Made by a program: the position numbers and the translations under genes. 64,000 bases of DNA from Streptococcus parasanguinis (GTDB lineage Bacteria > Bacillota > Bacilli > Lactobacillales > Streptococcaceae), in NCBI RefSeq assembly GCF_032163505.1, contig NZ_CP134147.1:1020501-1084500 (forward strand). The letters run 5' to 3'. Shown one piece after another: positions 1 to 8,159 of this stretch. How positions within the stretch are numbered: position 1 is the first letter of the stretch; every line of letters begins with the position of its first letter. The notes under the pieces were generated by a model. The model did not search any database. It was not told where the DNA came from and saw only the letters and a list, made by a program, of their open reading frames with translations.

Positions 1-1068
1 TCTTTGATTGCAAGTGGGGCTGCTGCTGGTCTTGCCGCTGCCTTTAATGCACCTATAGCGGGGCTTTTATTTGTGGTTGAAGAGGTCTACCATCATTTTT
101 CACGTTTCTTTTGGATTTCGACCTTGGCTGCTAGTTTAACTGCTAATTTTATTTCACTCAATGTCTTTGGTCAAACACCAGTGCTTCATATGCCACAAAA
201 TATTCCGCCACTCCATCTGTCTCAGTACTGGATTTATCTTTTTCTTGGAGTCTTTTTAGGGGCAGCAGGTTATGTCTACGAAATAGTGGTGCTCAATATC
301 GGTCGCCTGTATCGTTTGCTAGAGAAGATTTTCCATGTTCCTTCTCATTATTCTTCCTTATTTGCCTTTGTCTTGATTCTTCCAATCGGCTATTTCCTTC
401 CCCAAATTCTTGGTGGTGGGAATCAATTGGTCTTGGATTTGGCTCGAGTACCGTATCCAGTGCTGACCATCCTTCTCTATTTTGCAATCCGTTTCATCTG
501 GAGTATGTTGAGCTATGGTAGTGGCTTGCCAGGTGGCATCTTCCTGCCCATATTAGCATTAGGATCTCTTTTAGGAGTCATCGTTGGAACCTTCCTCCAA
601 AACATTGGCTTTATCTCTCAAAACCAGCTACCTCTTTTCATTATTTTAGGCATGAGTGGGTATTTTGGGGCTATTTCAAAAGCGCCATTAACGGCTATGA
701 TCTTGGTAACAGAGATGGTCGGTGATATTCGCAGTTTAATGCCCCTAGGCATGGTGACCTTGCTAGCTTATATGATCATGGATCTCTTCCATGGAGCGCC
801 AGTCTATGAAGCCATGCTCGAGCAATTGTTGCCGGATAAGGCGCAAGAAGAAGGAGAGTTGACTTTAATTGAGATCCCTGTATCAGAAAAGATCGCAGGA
901 AAGCAAGTCCATGAACTGCACCTCCCTCAAGATATCTTGATCACCACGCAAATGCGAAGTGGTAAGAGCTATACGGTCAATGGTGCAACCCGCTTGTATC
1001 TAGGTGATAGTATCTTTGTGGTGGTTAAAGAATCTGAAATCGGACAGGTCAAAGATATTCTTTTGTAA
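1..1068 (+). CDS. ClC-family chloride channel/transporter, 5' partial
   Basis: The frame is open from the first base, so the N-terminal part lies outside the window. The visible part contains a Gly/Ala-rich helix followed by FNAPIAG, then the ClC pore motif GGIFLP near residue 178, and several hydrophobic segments. The last 65 or so residues, from about LTLIEIPVSEK, look like a TrkA-C (RCK_C) regulatory domain, a common tail on bacterial ClC proteins. The family exchanges chloride for protons across the membrane. The GREGP gating segment would lie upstream of the window, so channel versus antiporter cannot be judged. A weak CTGA/TCAG hairpin follows the stop, and the next gene has its own promoter. 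Confidence 0.9.
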   Translation, partial: SLIASGAAAGLAAAFNAPIAGLLFVVEEVYHHFSRFFWISTLAASLTANFISLNVFGQTPVLHMPQNIPPLHLSQYWIYLFLGVFLGAAGYVYEIVVLNIGRLYRLLEKIFHVPSHYSSLFAFVLILPIGYFLPQILGGGNQLVLDLARVPYPVLTILLYFAIRFIWSMLSYGSGLPGGIFLPILALGSLLGVIVGTFLQNIGFISQNQLPLFIILGMSGYFGAISKAPLTAMILVTEMVGDIRSLMPLGMVTLLAYMIMDLFHGAPVYEAMLEQLLPDKAQEEGELTLIEIPVSEKIAGKQVHELHLPQDILITTQMRSGKSYTVNGATRLYLGDSIFVVVKESEIGQVKDILL

Positions 1069-1118
1069 AAGACTGATTCTCAGAAAAGTTTTTCTATTAT
1101 TAAATTTTCAGACAATTA

Positions 1119-1147
1119 TTGAAAAATGAGAAAATATCTGGTAAAAT
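1119..1147 (+). promoter_or_regulatory. Promoter of the efe-tat operon
   Basis: TTGAAA (1119-1124), 17 bases, then TAAAAT (1142-1147) preceded by TGG (extended -10). A dyad TTTTCA...TGAAAA (about 1105-1125) overlaps the -35 box and could be an operator. The binding protein is unknown, and no good Fur box is visible. Confidence 0.7.
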
Positions 1148-1177
1148 AAGGGAAGAACAAATGAGGAGAAGTCTTTC

Positions 1178-2050
1178 ATGAAAAAATATAGTCTACTCTT
1201 ATTGAGTGTTGCTCTTTTAGCAGGGTGTGCGAATTCTACTAGCAAACAGTCGAGTCAAAAGACGCAAACCAGCTCAACGGTGCAGTTGTCAAAGGCTGAC
1301 CAGAAGACCTTGGACAATGCAACAGCTGAATACAAAGACTTTGTCGAAATGCAAATCGACCAATTGCTCAAGGATACAGAAGGTTTCCGAGATACCCTAA
1401 AAGCTGGGAATTTGGAAGAAGCTAAAAAACAATATCCCTTGATCCGCATGGCCTATGAACGCTCAGAACCGATTGCTGAAACCTTTGGGGAGTCTGATGT
1501 GAAGATTGACTATCGTTTGGTGGACTATGTGGATGAAAATAAATCAGAAGAAGGCTGGTCTGGCTTCCACCGGATTGAACGCATCCTTTGGGAAAACAAT
1601 ACCACAGATGGCACTGACAAATATGCAGACCAACTGGTAAACGATATCAAGGAGTTGAAAGCTAAGATCGCAACCGTTGATGTGACTCCTGATGTGATGC
1701 TAACTGGGGCTGTTGATCTGCTCAATGAAGTGGCAACGCAAAAGATCACGGGTGAAGAAGAAGTCTTCTCTCATACAGATCTGTACGACTTCCGTGCCAA
1801 TATTGAAGGAGCTGAAAAGATTTTCTCACTCTTTAAACCTTTGATTGAGAAAAAAGATGCCAAGTTGGTTAAAACCTTGGAAGCAGAATTCAAAAATGTC
1901 AATGATTTATTGGACAAACACATGACTGATGAAACAAATTACAAGTCATACACAGATTTGACCAAGGAAGATACCAAGGAATTGGCTGAAGCGGTGACCA
2001 AACTTGGTGAACCTTTGTCTCAAATGGGTGTGATTTTAGATGGGAAATAA
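1178..2050 (+). CDS. efeO: EfeO/EfeM iron-uptake lipoprotein (imelysin domain)
   Basis: First gene of the elemental-iron transport operon; it should bind iron outside the membrane and pass it to EfeU. The N-terminus is a lipoprotein signal with lipobox LAGC (lipidated Cys17), followed by a Ser/Thr/Gln-rich linker. The imelysin (M75-like) domain fills the rest, with the family GxHxxE motif seen as GFHRIE at residues 129-134. There is no N-terminal cupredoxin domain, so this is the short EfeM-like form. The start is fixed by GAGGAG about 8 bases upstream. efeB begins 5 bases after the stop. Confidence 0.92.
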   Translation: MKKYSLLLLSVALLAGCANSTSKQSSQKTQTSSTVQLSKADQKTLDNATAEYKDFVEMQIDQLLKDTEGFRDTLKAGNLEEAKKQYPLIRMAYERSEPIAETFGESDVKIDYRLVDYVDENKSEEGWSGFHRIERILWENNTTDGTDKYADQLVNDIKELKAKIATVDVTPDVMLTGAVDLLNEVATQKITGEEEVFSHTDLYDFRANIEGAEKIFSLFKPLIEKKDAKLVKTLEAEFKNVNDLLDKHMTDETNYKSYTDLTKEDTKELAEAVTKLGEPLSQMGVILDGK

Positions 2051-2055
2051 GAAAA

Positions 2056-3261
2056 ATGGCTGACGAAAAATTTTTAGATAAAAAAATGGACCGTCGTGAA
2101 TTTCTTAAAAAAGCAGGTATTGGAGGGGCTGGTCTAGCACTGGGCCTTTCTGGTGCATCTGCTTTTTTCGCTAATCAAGACAGTTCTAGTAAAAAAGCTT
2201 ATGATGGGGATGAAGACATCTCCTTTTATGGCAAGCATCAAGCCGGGATTACGACGGCCATGCAGAAGGCTTGCTACTTGGTGGTGCTGGATCTTCACAC
2301 GACGGACAAAAAAGAAGTTATCCAGCTTTTTAAAGACTGGACCGACTATAGTAGTAAATTAGTCGAAGGAGAATTGGTCAAAAAAGATGGTTCCAATGCC
2401 CTCTTGCCACCAACAGATACAGGTGAAACAGTGGGACTCAACCCCTATCGCTTGAGCCTGACGTTTGGGGTTTCAGCTTCCTTTCTAAAGAAACTGGGCT
2501 TGGAGTCCAAACGTCCCAAGCTCTTTCGTGATTTGCCTCCATTTCCAAAGGAGCAGTTGCAGGACAAATACACTGGTGGCGATATCGTCATTCAGGCCTG
2601 TGCCGACGATGAGCAAGTGGCCTTTCATGCGGTCCGAAATCTTATCCGCAAAGGTCGCAATACCATCACCATGAAGTGGAGCAAGTCCGGTTTTGCGGCT
2701 ATTGGCGACCGAAAAGAAACACCGCGTAACCTCTTTGGCTTTAAAGATGGTACAGCAAATGTCACGACGGAGAAGGACTTTGATAAGGTCGTCTGGACTG
2801 ACAGCAAGGACTGGATGAAGGGTGGTTCCTATATGGCTCTTCGCCTAGTCCAAATGCACTTGGAAACTTGGGACCGGACCAATTTGCAGGAACAGGAAAA
2901 TACCTTTGGTCGCTACAAGGAGTCCGGTGCTCCCTTTGGTAAAACCAACGAATTTGATGAAGTAGATTTATCTAAACTACCAGTTGATTCACATGTCCGT
3001 TTGGCCAAAGAAGTCGATCGACCGATTTTACGGCGGTCATATTCCTATTCGGATGGCATCAATGAACAGACTGGGCAATTTGATGCCGGCTTGATCTTTA
3101 TCGCCTTTCAAAAGGATCCGAACAGCTTTGTCAAAATCCAAACCAACTTGGGTGCAGTGGACAAAATGAATGAGTACATCACCCATATCGGAAGTGGACT
3201 CTTTGCTTGCTTTGCAGGCGTTGAGAAAGGAGGGTATCTTGGTCAAGCACTCTTTGAATAA
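2056..3261 (+). CDS. efeB: EfeB, Tat-exported DyP-type haem peroxidase/deferrochelatase
   Basis: Dye-decolorising peroxidase of the Efe system, proposed in the family to oxidise ferrous iron or take iron from haem. The N-terminus is a clear twin-arginine signal: RR at residues 13-14 in DRREFLKK, then a mildly hydrophobic Gly/Ala stretch ending near residue 38. The DyP motif GFKDGTAN starts at residue 228, and the likely proximal haem histidine is H313 in DSHVRL. At 401 residues it has normal family length. It lies 5 bases after efeO, and its 3' end overlaps efeU by about 23 bases. The tat genes that would export it are two genes downstream, which strongly suggests a dedicated exporter. Confidence 0.95.
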   Translation: MADEKFLDKKMDRREFLKKAGIGGAGLALGLSGASAFFANQDSSSKKAYDGDEDISFYGKHQAGITTAMQKACYLVVLDLHTTDKKEVIQLFKDWTDYSSKLVEGELVKKDGSNALLPPTDTGETVGLNPYRLSLTFGVSASFLKKLGLESKRPKLFRDLPPFPKEQLQDKYTGGDIVIQACADDEQVAFHAVRNLIRKGRNTITMKWSKSGFAAIGDRKETPRNLFGFKDGTANVTTEKDFDKVVWTDSKDWMKGGSYMALRLVQMHLETWDRTNLQEQENTFGRYKESGAPFGKTNEFDEVDLSKLPVDSHVRLAKEVDRPILRRSYSYSDGINEQTGQFDAGLIFIAFQKDPNSFVKIQTNLGAVDKMNEYITHIGSGLFACFAGVEKGGYLGQALFE

Positions 3262-4924
3262 ATTCTTGATCTTATTAGGTCTTCTTGCCTTGTTCTGGAC
3301 TCATCCAGTAGCTGCGGAATCTTATAGCGATCTCTTTATCAAGATCACAGATGCAACAACCGCTGTAGAAAATAAGAATCAGGATAAGGCCAAGGCATTA
3401 ATCGCTGAGATTCAGGCTGATTTTGAATCCAAAGACCACCATGATTCCAAGGCAGGGAAAAAAGTTAGCCAAGCCCTGGCTATAAAAGGGGAGGTAACCA
3501 AAAACGATCTTACAAAGATCTCATCTGCCTTGCTCGCTTTTGAAAAAGTGCAAAATCCGGTCGATTTAGAGGCGGAAAAAGATAAACTTGTCAGTCGCCT
3601 CGCTCCTTATTTTAAGAACCTACAAGATGCCATTACAGCTAAGGATCTGGATAAAACGCGTCAAACCTATGCAGATCTCAATAATACCTGGACGCGAAAC
3701 GAAGCGGTAGTAAGAGATCACAGCACAGCCTACTATGGCAAAATCGAGACGGCCATTTCGCTCTTACGCAGTAGTATTGAAACAGAGCCTACCGATTTTA
3801 CCAACATCCAGTCCTCTTATGATGACCTCAAAAATGGGATTGATGCCTTTGTAAAAGGCGAAGCCATTAGCAGTGCCAGTACGGATTTGACGCTGAACGA
3901 TGGGATCAAGCTTTTGGAGAAGGCGCAAAGCCAATTCCAATCCGGCGACGATAAATCTGCTGCAGCGACTATGAAGCAGTTCATCACGATCTGGCCAACT
4001 ATCGAAGGGGATGTCAGCACGACCAATACCAGTCTCTATACGCGCGTAGAGAGTGAATCCCCGGTTATAATGGTCAAGGGGAAAGAAAAAGCCTATCAAG
4101 AGAAATTACAAGCCTTGATCAGGGACCTTTCTGCGATCGATACGACAGCTTCTTACAATGCTTTTGATGCCATGTTGATTCTTCTGCGTGAAGGAGTAGA
4201 AGCCCTTCTGATCGTTATGGCGCTTGTGACGACCCTTAAGGCTGCTAAGATGAGGAAAGGCCTCAAATGGGTCTACGGTGGAGCTATTGCTGGTGTTCTT
4301 GCCAGTGCAGCGATCGCTCTTGTTTTGCAAGTAGCATTTCCAGCCGTTTCTTCGGGGACTAACCGGGAAATCATTGAAGGTGGCGTTGGGATTTTCGCTG
4401 TGGTCATGATGATCCTCATCGGAATTTGGCTCCACAGCAACTCTTCAGTCAAACAGTGGAATGCCTTTATGGACCGTCAAATGAAGACAGTGACGGCTAC
4501 TGGAAGCTTTGTCTCGATGTTTGCTCTCAGTTTCTTAGCAGTCTTTCGTGAAGGGGCTGAGACCATTCTCTTTTATGTCGGGATCATTCCGCGGATTACA
4601 ACTGCGAATTTCTTACTGGGAATCGGGCTTGCTATAGCCGTTCTCATCATCATTGCAGTGGCCATGACCAAGGCTAGTCAAGCTATCCAACCTCATCGAA
4701 TCTTTTTCATTCTGACATGGTTGATTTACGCCTTGGCTTTCAAGATGCTCGGTGTCAGCATTCACGCCCTGCAGTTGACCAATATCCTACCAAGCCATTT
4801 GGTCAATGGACTTCCAACTATCGATTGGGCGGGCATCTATCCAAGCTGGGAAGTTCTTCTTCCCCAACTAATCTTTGTGGCTTTGATCGCCCTTATCACG
4901 GTGAGACAACATGGCAAAGAGTAG
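3239..4924 (+). CDS. efeU: EfeU, iron permease of the FTR1 family with N-terminal extracellular domain
   Basis: Membrane permease of the Efe ferrous-iron system. I chose the TTG at 3239 because AAGGAGG (3227-3233) sits 5 bases upstream and the protein then begins with a signal peptide (hydrophobic FLILLGLLALFW, then AAES). The frame is open further upstream inside efeB but has no signal or ribosome site there. Residues 25-300 form a soluble, helical extracytoplasmic domain, as in Gram-positive EfeU. The C-terminal half has about seven membrane helices carrying both FTR1 iron motifs, REGVE (about 317) and REGAE (about 437). Product 561 residues. tatC starts 14 bases before the stop. Confidence 0.9.
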   Translation: MVKHSLNKFLILLGLLALFWTHPVAAESYSDLFIKITDATTAVENKNQDKAKALIAEIQADFESKDHHDSKAGKKVSQALAIKGEVTKNDLTKISSALLAFEKVQNPVDLEAEKDKLVSRLAPYFKNLQDAITAKDLDKTRQTYADLNNTWTRNEAVVRDHSTAYYGKIETAISLLRSSIETEPTDFTNIQSSYDDLKNGIDAFVKGEAISSASTDLTLNDGIKLLEKAQSQFQSGDDKSAAATMKQFITIWPTIEGDVSTTNTSLYTRVESESPVIMVKGKEKAYQEKLQALIRDLSAIDTTASYNAFDAMLILLREGVEALLIVMALVTTLKAAKMRKGLKWVYGGAIAGVLASAAIALVLQVAFPAVSSGTNREIIEGGVGIFAVVMMILIGIWLHSNSSVKQWNAFMDRQMKTVTATGSFVSMFALSFLAVFREGAETILFYVGIIPRITTANFLLGIGLAIAVLIIIAVAMTKASQAIQPHRIFFILTWLIYALAFKMLGVSIHALQLTNILPSHLVNGLPTIDWAGIYPSWEVLLPQLIFVALIALITVRQHGKE

Positions 4925-5630
4925 AGCAGATGAAATGACCATTGTTGAACATTTGGTCGAATTTCGAAAACGATTGATTGCAGTGGTCTTATGTTATATT
5001 ATCGTCTTTCTGCTGGCTTTTGTATTTGGTGGAGAACTCTACCAAGCCTTGACGGCTAGCCTCCATCAAAAACTGCTGGTACTGGGACCGAATGATATCC
5101 TCTGGATCTATGTATCGCTGGCTAATCTCACAGCTTTTAGCCTGACCTTGCCCTTTATTGTCTACCAGATTTGGCAATTTGTAAGGCCGGCTTTGAAGGA
5201 GAAGGAGGCGCGTGCAGTCTTTGCCTACATTCCAGCTAGCTTTATTTGCTTTGTACTGGGGCTTGCATTTGGTTATTTCTTTGTCAGCCCAGCTATTTTA
5301 GAGGTCTTGATGCGCTTGGGAGAAGGGCTGTTTGATACCCAATTGACGGCACAAAATTATTTAACCTTCTTATGGCACACCACCTTGCCTTTAGGGGTCT
5401 TGTTCGAGTTACCAGTTTTGGTCGCTTTTCTGACCTCGATTGGGCTCTTGACACCACAGTTTTTAATAACCTACCGACGTTACGCTTACTTTGTCCTGCT
5501 GGTCTTGGCCGTCGTGCTAACCCCTGCAGACTTTATCAGTGACTTGGCCATGACACTCCCTTTGATCCTCTTATTTGAAGTCAGTGTCGCCATCAGTAAA
5601 GTCATCTATTCAAGAAAAAGGAGAAACTAA
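4911..5630 (+). CDS. tatC: TatC, twin-arginine translocase receptor subunit
   Basis: Six-helix membrane protein that recognises twin-arginine signals and exports folded proteins with TatA. The N-terminus carries the family motif EHLVEFRKRL (residues 13-22, the HLxELR motif), followed by hydrophobic segments of typical TatC spacing; 239 residues is normal. The start overlaps efeU by 14 bases and the stop overlaps the tatA start (TAATG), so translation is coupled. Tat systems are uncommon in streptococci; linkage to efeB points to that enzyme as the main or only substrate. No other RR signal was noticed among the visible proteins. Confidence 0.95.
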   Translation: MAKSRADEMTIVEHLVEFRKRLIAVVLCYIIVFLLAFVFGGELYQALTASLHQKLLVLGPNDILWIYVSLANLTAFSLTLPFIVYQIWQFVRPALKEKEARAVFAYIPASFICFVLGLAFGYFFVSPAILEVLMRLGEGLFDTQLTAQNYLTFLWHTTLPLGVLFELPVLVAFLTSIGLLTPQFLITYRRYAYFVLLVLAVVLTPADFISDLAMTLPLILLFEVSVAISKVIYSRKRRN

Positions 5631-5827
5631 TGGGAATTTTACGTGATATTGGAGCACCAGGTTTGATCATCATCATCCTGGGCGCCCTCTTGATTTTTGG
5701 ACCAAAACGCCTGCCTGAGTTGGGCCAGTCTATCGGCAAAATGTTTGCTGAATTTAAGACAGCTGTCAATAAAGGCAGTGAAGAAGCAGATCAAGACGCC
5801 AAAGAAGCTAAAGAAGAAAAAGAATAA
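5630..5827 (+). CDS. tatA: TatA, twin-arginine translocase pore subunit
   Basis: 65-residue pore-forming subunit of the minimal TatA/TatC translocase. One membrane helix (about residues 9-24) is followed by the hallmark FGPKRLPELG hinge, an amphipathic helix (GQSIGKMFAEFKTA) and an acidic, lysine-rich tail. It overlaps tatC by one base. No TatB gene is present, as usual in Firmicutes. The stop is followed by an A/T dyad without a T-run and then a new promoter, so how the operon ends is unclear. Confidence 0.95.
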   Translation: MGILRDIGAPGLIIIILGALLIFGPKRLPELGQSIGKMFAEFKTAVNKGSEEADQDAKEAKEEKE

Positions 5828-5849
5828 TCAGACAATTTTCAAAATTCTA

Positions 5850-5878
5850 TTGAGTTCGATTGCATAAAAAGGTATAAT
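5850..5878 (+). promoter_or_regulatory. Promoter for the small membrane peptide gene
   Basis: TTGAGT (5850-5855), 17 bases, perfect TATAAT (5873-5878), 36 bases before the ATG at 5914. Confidence 0.75.
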
Positions 5879-5913
5879 AAGACAAGTACTTGCAATCGAC
5901 GAAGGAGGAAACC

Positions 5914-6024
5914 ATGATTATTACGATTTTGTCACTCATTTTCTATTTTAGCTATATCGGATTCTTATGCTGGTTGGTCGTAAAAATTGTCGAAAAATTG
6001 TTCAATTTCTTGTTGAACCGTTAA
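5914..6024 (+). CDS. 36-residue membrane peptide, function unknown
   Basis: A short reading frame with a very strong ribosome site (GAAGGAGGAA, 5901-5910) just before ATG, its own consensus promoter and its own terminator, so I regard it as a real gene. The peptide begins MIITILSLIFYFSYIGFLCW, is hydrophobic for about 25 residues and ends in a Lys/Arg-containing amphipathic tail (VVKIVEKLFNFLLNR). That layout fits a single-span membrane peptide. Possible roles include a subunit of a membrane complex, a stress peptide or a toxin-like peptide; I recognise no family. No antisense RNA promoter was identified opposite it. Confidence 0.6.
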   Translation: MIITILSLIFYFSYIGFLCWLVVKIVEKLFNFLLNR

Positions 6025-6033
6025 TGAAGAAAC

Positions 6034-6066
6034 AATCCATTTCACCCCGAGTGAGTGGATTTTTTG
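6034..6066 (+). terminator. Terminator of the small peptide gene
   Basis: AATCCA(T)TTCAC pairs with GTGAGTGGATT around a short loop (6034-6061), followed by five T. The stem has one bulged T and one G-T pair. Confidence 0.75.
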
Positions 6067-6540
6067 TGTCCAATTCAGTTAGAAAGATTCAAACAAAGAG
6101 GTTTTAACGGTCTCAGATTGAAGATAAAGTCATATAAAAAACTTTCCTTAAGTGAGTACGGACGTCAGCGAACTTATTAGAAGTTCCATGACTAAATCAA
6201 AATACAAAGGGCGTCTGCGGATAAAGTCAAAAGAGGAAATTAGAAAGCAAGTGAAACAACACAACAAAACCATCGTTTTACTGACTGTTTTGTTTATTGC
6301 TATGCTTTCCATTTAAATGTTTTTATATCTTTCAAATTCTAGTATTTCTTGTTACTAGTGATGGACTATATCGTTTGTTTTTCTTATTTATTTTATAAGA
6401 ATGTTAAGCTTAATAGAAATACAGTAATTACAAGATTGTAATATATTCTGTTATAGCTTTATGTGGCATGGGTATAAATTGATATGACTTTTATTATCTA
6501 TGGTATAATGAGATAAATTTGGAGTTGTAGAGGCGAGCAT
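6067..6540 (+). other. Gene-poor AT-rich stretch with a weak small ORF and a promoter at its end
   Basis: Only a 42-codon frame at 6188-6316 is seen: a basic N-terminus (MTKSKYKGRLRIKSK) and a hydrophobic end (IVLLTVLFIAMLSI) but no convincing ribosome site. It may be a gene remnant or a small membrane peptide. The rest is unusually AT-rich. Near its end TTGATA (6479-6484) and TATAAT (6504-6509, extended -10 TGG) form a promoter with a long 19-base spacer for the next gene. Confidence 0.4.
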
Positions 6541-7158
6541 TTGGAAGAACATAGACCTGATTTTAGAGATATAAAATCATTTGAAGAATTTAACAGATAC
6601 TACTGGTATCGAGAAGAGCTTTCACAAATTTGTAAGTACCTTGGATTAGAATACAGATGTACAAAAAAAGAATTAAATCATATTATAGAACAATATTTTA
6701 GGGAAAATAGAGTAGAAAAAGTTTTGAGGAAAAGAAACAAAAATCAAACCGAAATAATAACCCTAAATACATCATTACTTGAATGTGGGTTTTCCTTTAA
6801 TCAGAAATTTCGTGATTATTTTTCAGCTGTAACAGGTGTTAATCCGTTTAAGTTTAATGCTGATATGGCAACTGCTTGGAGAAAAGTAAAACGGGACAAC
6901 AACATAAATTTTACAATCCAAGATATGATTAAAATATACTATGGAGAGTCAGACTACGCCAAGTATGATAATTCAGCTTGCCAATGGAATCAATTTCTAA
7001 AAGACTTTTGTGCCGATGAATTTAGCAATCATTACTCCAACAAGTTAAAAGTTGCGGCTATCCTTTGGAATGAAGTTAGAGATTCAAAAAATAAAAAAAT
7101 TTATTCACGGGGACTTCTAAAAGAATATAGCTACAAAATAGAGGAGTACTGTAAGTAA
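6541..7158 (+). CDS. Hypothetical protein with N-terminal SAP-like segment
   Basis: 205-residue cytoplasmic protein with a TTG start; a loose ribosome site (GGAG, AGAGG) lies 5-20 bases upstream. Residues 8-60 (RPDFRDIKSFEEFNRYYWYREEL, then CKYLGLEYRCTKKELNHII) resemble the SAP-like helical segment of streptococcal proteins annotated as SAP-domain proteins, a fold often used for nucleic-acid binding. The rest is lysine-rich and has no motif I recognise. Codon use is much more AT-rich than the housekeeping genes around it, which suggests horizontal gain. It has its own promoter and a strong terminator. The SAP assignment is from memory of similar proteins and needs a profile search. Confidence 0.6.
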   Translation: MEEHRPDFRDIKSFEEFNRYYWYREELSQICKYLGLEYRCTKKELNHIIEQYFRENRVEKVLRKRNKNQTEIITLNTSLLECGFSFNQKFRDYFSAVTGVNPFKFNADMATAWRKVKRDNNINFTIQDMIKIYYGESDYAKYDNSACQWNQFLKDFCADEFSNHYSNKLKVAAILWNEVRDSKNKKIYSRGLLKEYSYKIEEYCK

Positions 7159-7203
7159 ACAACTTCAAGTTTGTCGAACGGAATATAAAGTATTAAAGAC
7201 GAT

Positions 7204-7232
7204 AGCACTCTGTTTTTGCAGAGTGCTTTTTT
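7204..7232 (+). terminator. Rho-independent terminator
   Basis: Perfect 9-bp stem AGCACTCTG / CAGAGTGCT with a short T-rich loop, then a run of T. It ends the gene at 6541. Confidence 0.9.
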
Positions 7233-7266
7233 GTTTTATAGAATATAAGAGAATGTGGGATACTTG

Positions 7267-7347
7267 CTTTCTCTGCTAGATGATCGAGCAGAGAAAGATT
7301 TATTAGATATGACATCAGTCAGCTAAACCCTTTTAGCTGGCTTTTTT
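7267..7347 (+). other. Two consecutive hairpins between genes
   Basis: The first is a perfect 11-bp inverted repeat, CTTTCTCTGCT (7267-7277) and AGCAGAGAAAG (7287-7297), with no T-run. The second, AGTCAGCTAAA (7317-7327) with TTTTAGCTGGCT (7331-7342), is followed by six T and looks like a terminator. The pair could be the tail of a small transcript or a leader for the gene at 7473; no start is obvious. Confidence 0.5.
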
Positions 7348-7472
7348 GTTAGCGACTCGGTCATTAACTTGCTTGTCAAAATATAATTCGGTATCATAGA
7401 TATATAATGTTTGGTAAGTAAGTCCTATTGTCAGTTCGGAACAAGTAGATAGGAGAAGGGGAGAAAAAACTA

Positions 7473-8009
7473 GTGAATAAAGACCAATTGATAGAGAAAC
7501 CAGAAATAAATATTGTTGGGGTTATTGCAAATCATCAGTTTAACTGGTATATTTGTTCAAACGAAATGTGGACAATGGATATCGATAAATATATTCAGGC
7601 ATACCAGGAAGCAGGTCTGGATGTTGATTTCTCCTATTTACCTGAGATTCAGCAGAATCTTCATGTGATTACAAAAAGCAATCTTGAGAGCTACTTAGAA
7701 ATGTATAAAGATGATTGGCTGAAGGTGACGGTTGAAGAATTGATCTCAATGATCAAACGTTCAATGGAAGAGGAGAACTTGAATTCAGAGATTATTCTGG
7801 AAGGAAAAGCCTTGCTTCCGGATCTTTTCATCGATTTTGATAAAGAAGAATTTTATTCAAACCATCTGGGGATGAAAAACTACGAAAGATATGTGCCAAA
7901 CGGATGGAAGTTTTTTTCAGGACGTTTTGATCATTTGATCCCCAAAGAGGAGCAATATTGGATTGAAGAGACCAAGAAAACTGAAGGAACTAGTCTTCTA
8001 TTCATATAA
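7473..8009 (+). CDS. Hypothetical acidic protein
   Basis: 178-residue soluble, acidic, aromatic-rich protein. GTG start with an A/G-rich ribosome region (AGGAGAAGGGGAG) upstream. I recognise no domain; the size and acidity would fit an immunity or accessory protein, but no toxin gene is adjacent, so that is speculation. It is flanked by a near-perfect inverted repeat (CGGAATATAAAG at 7179-7190, its complement at 8077-8088), which could mark a transferred unit. A weak hairpin (8027-8052) follows the stop. Confidence 0.6.
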   Translation: MNKDQLIEKPEINIVGVIANHQFNWYICSNEMWTMDIDKYIQAYQEAGLDVDFSYLPEIQQNLHVITKSNLESYLEMYKDDWLKVTVEELISMIKRSMEEENLNSEIILEGKALLPDLFIDFDKEEFYSNHLGMKNYERYVPNGWKFFSGRFDHLIPKEEQYWIEETKKTEGTSLLFI

Positions 8010-8026
8010 AAATAATACAGTTTAAA

Positions 8027-8060
8027 AGTATTTCATGAGACTGTGAAATGCTTTAAAATT
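8027..8060 (+). terminator. Weak terminator-like hairpin
   Basis: AGTATTTCA (8027-8035) pairs with TGAAATGCT (8044-8052) with one G-T pair, followed by TTAAAATTT rather than a pure T-run. Confidence 0.4.
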
Positions 8061-8124
8061 TCGCCACATTTCAAATCTTTATATTCCGTTTCGTTAGGAA
8101 TAGCGATGGAAAGCCAACCAAATA

Positions 8125-8133
8125 TGCTATACT
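8125..8133 (+). promoter_or_regulatory. Extended -10 promoter
   Basis: TGC followed by TATACT (8128-8133), 26 bases before the ATG at 8160; no good -35 box is visible. Confidence 0.5.
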
Positions 8134-8159
8134 GAAGTAGATAGAAGGAGGAGCGACTG

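Noticed and set aside
3170..3238. Upstream extension of efeU inside efeB
   Set aside because: The extra residues are not signal-like and no ribosome site is present; TTG 3239 has an ideal site and yields a proper signal peptide.
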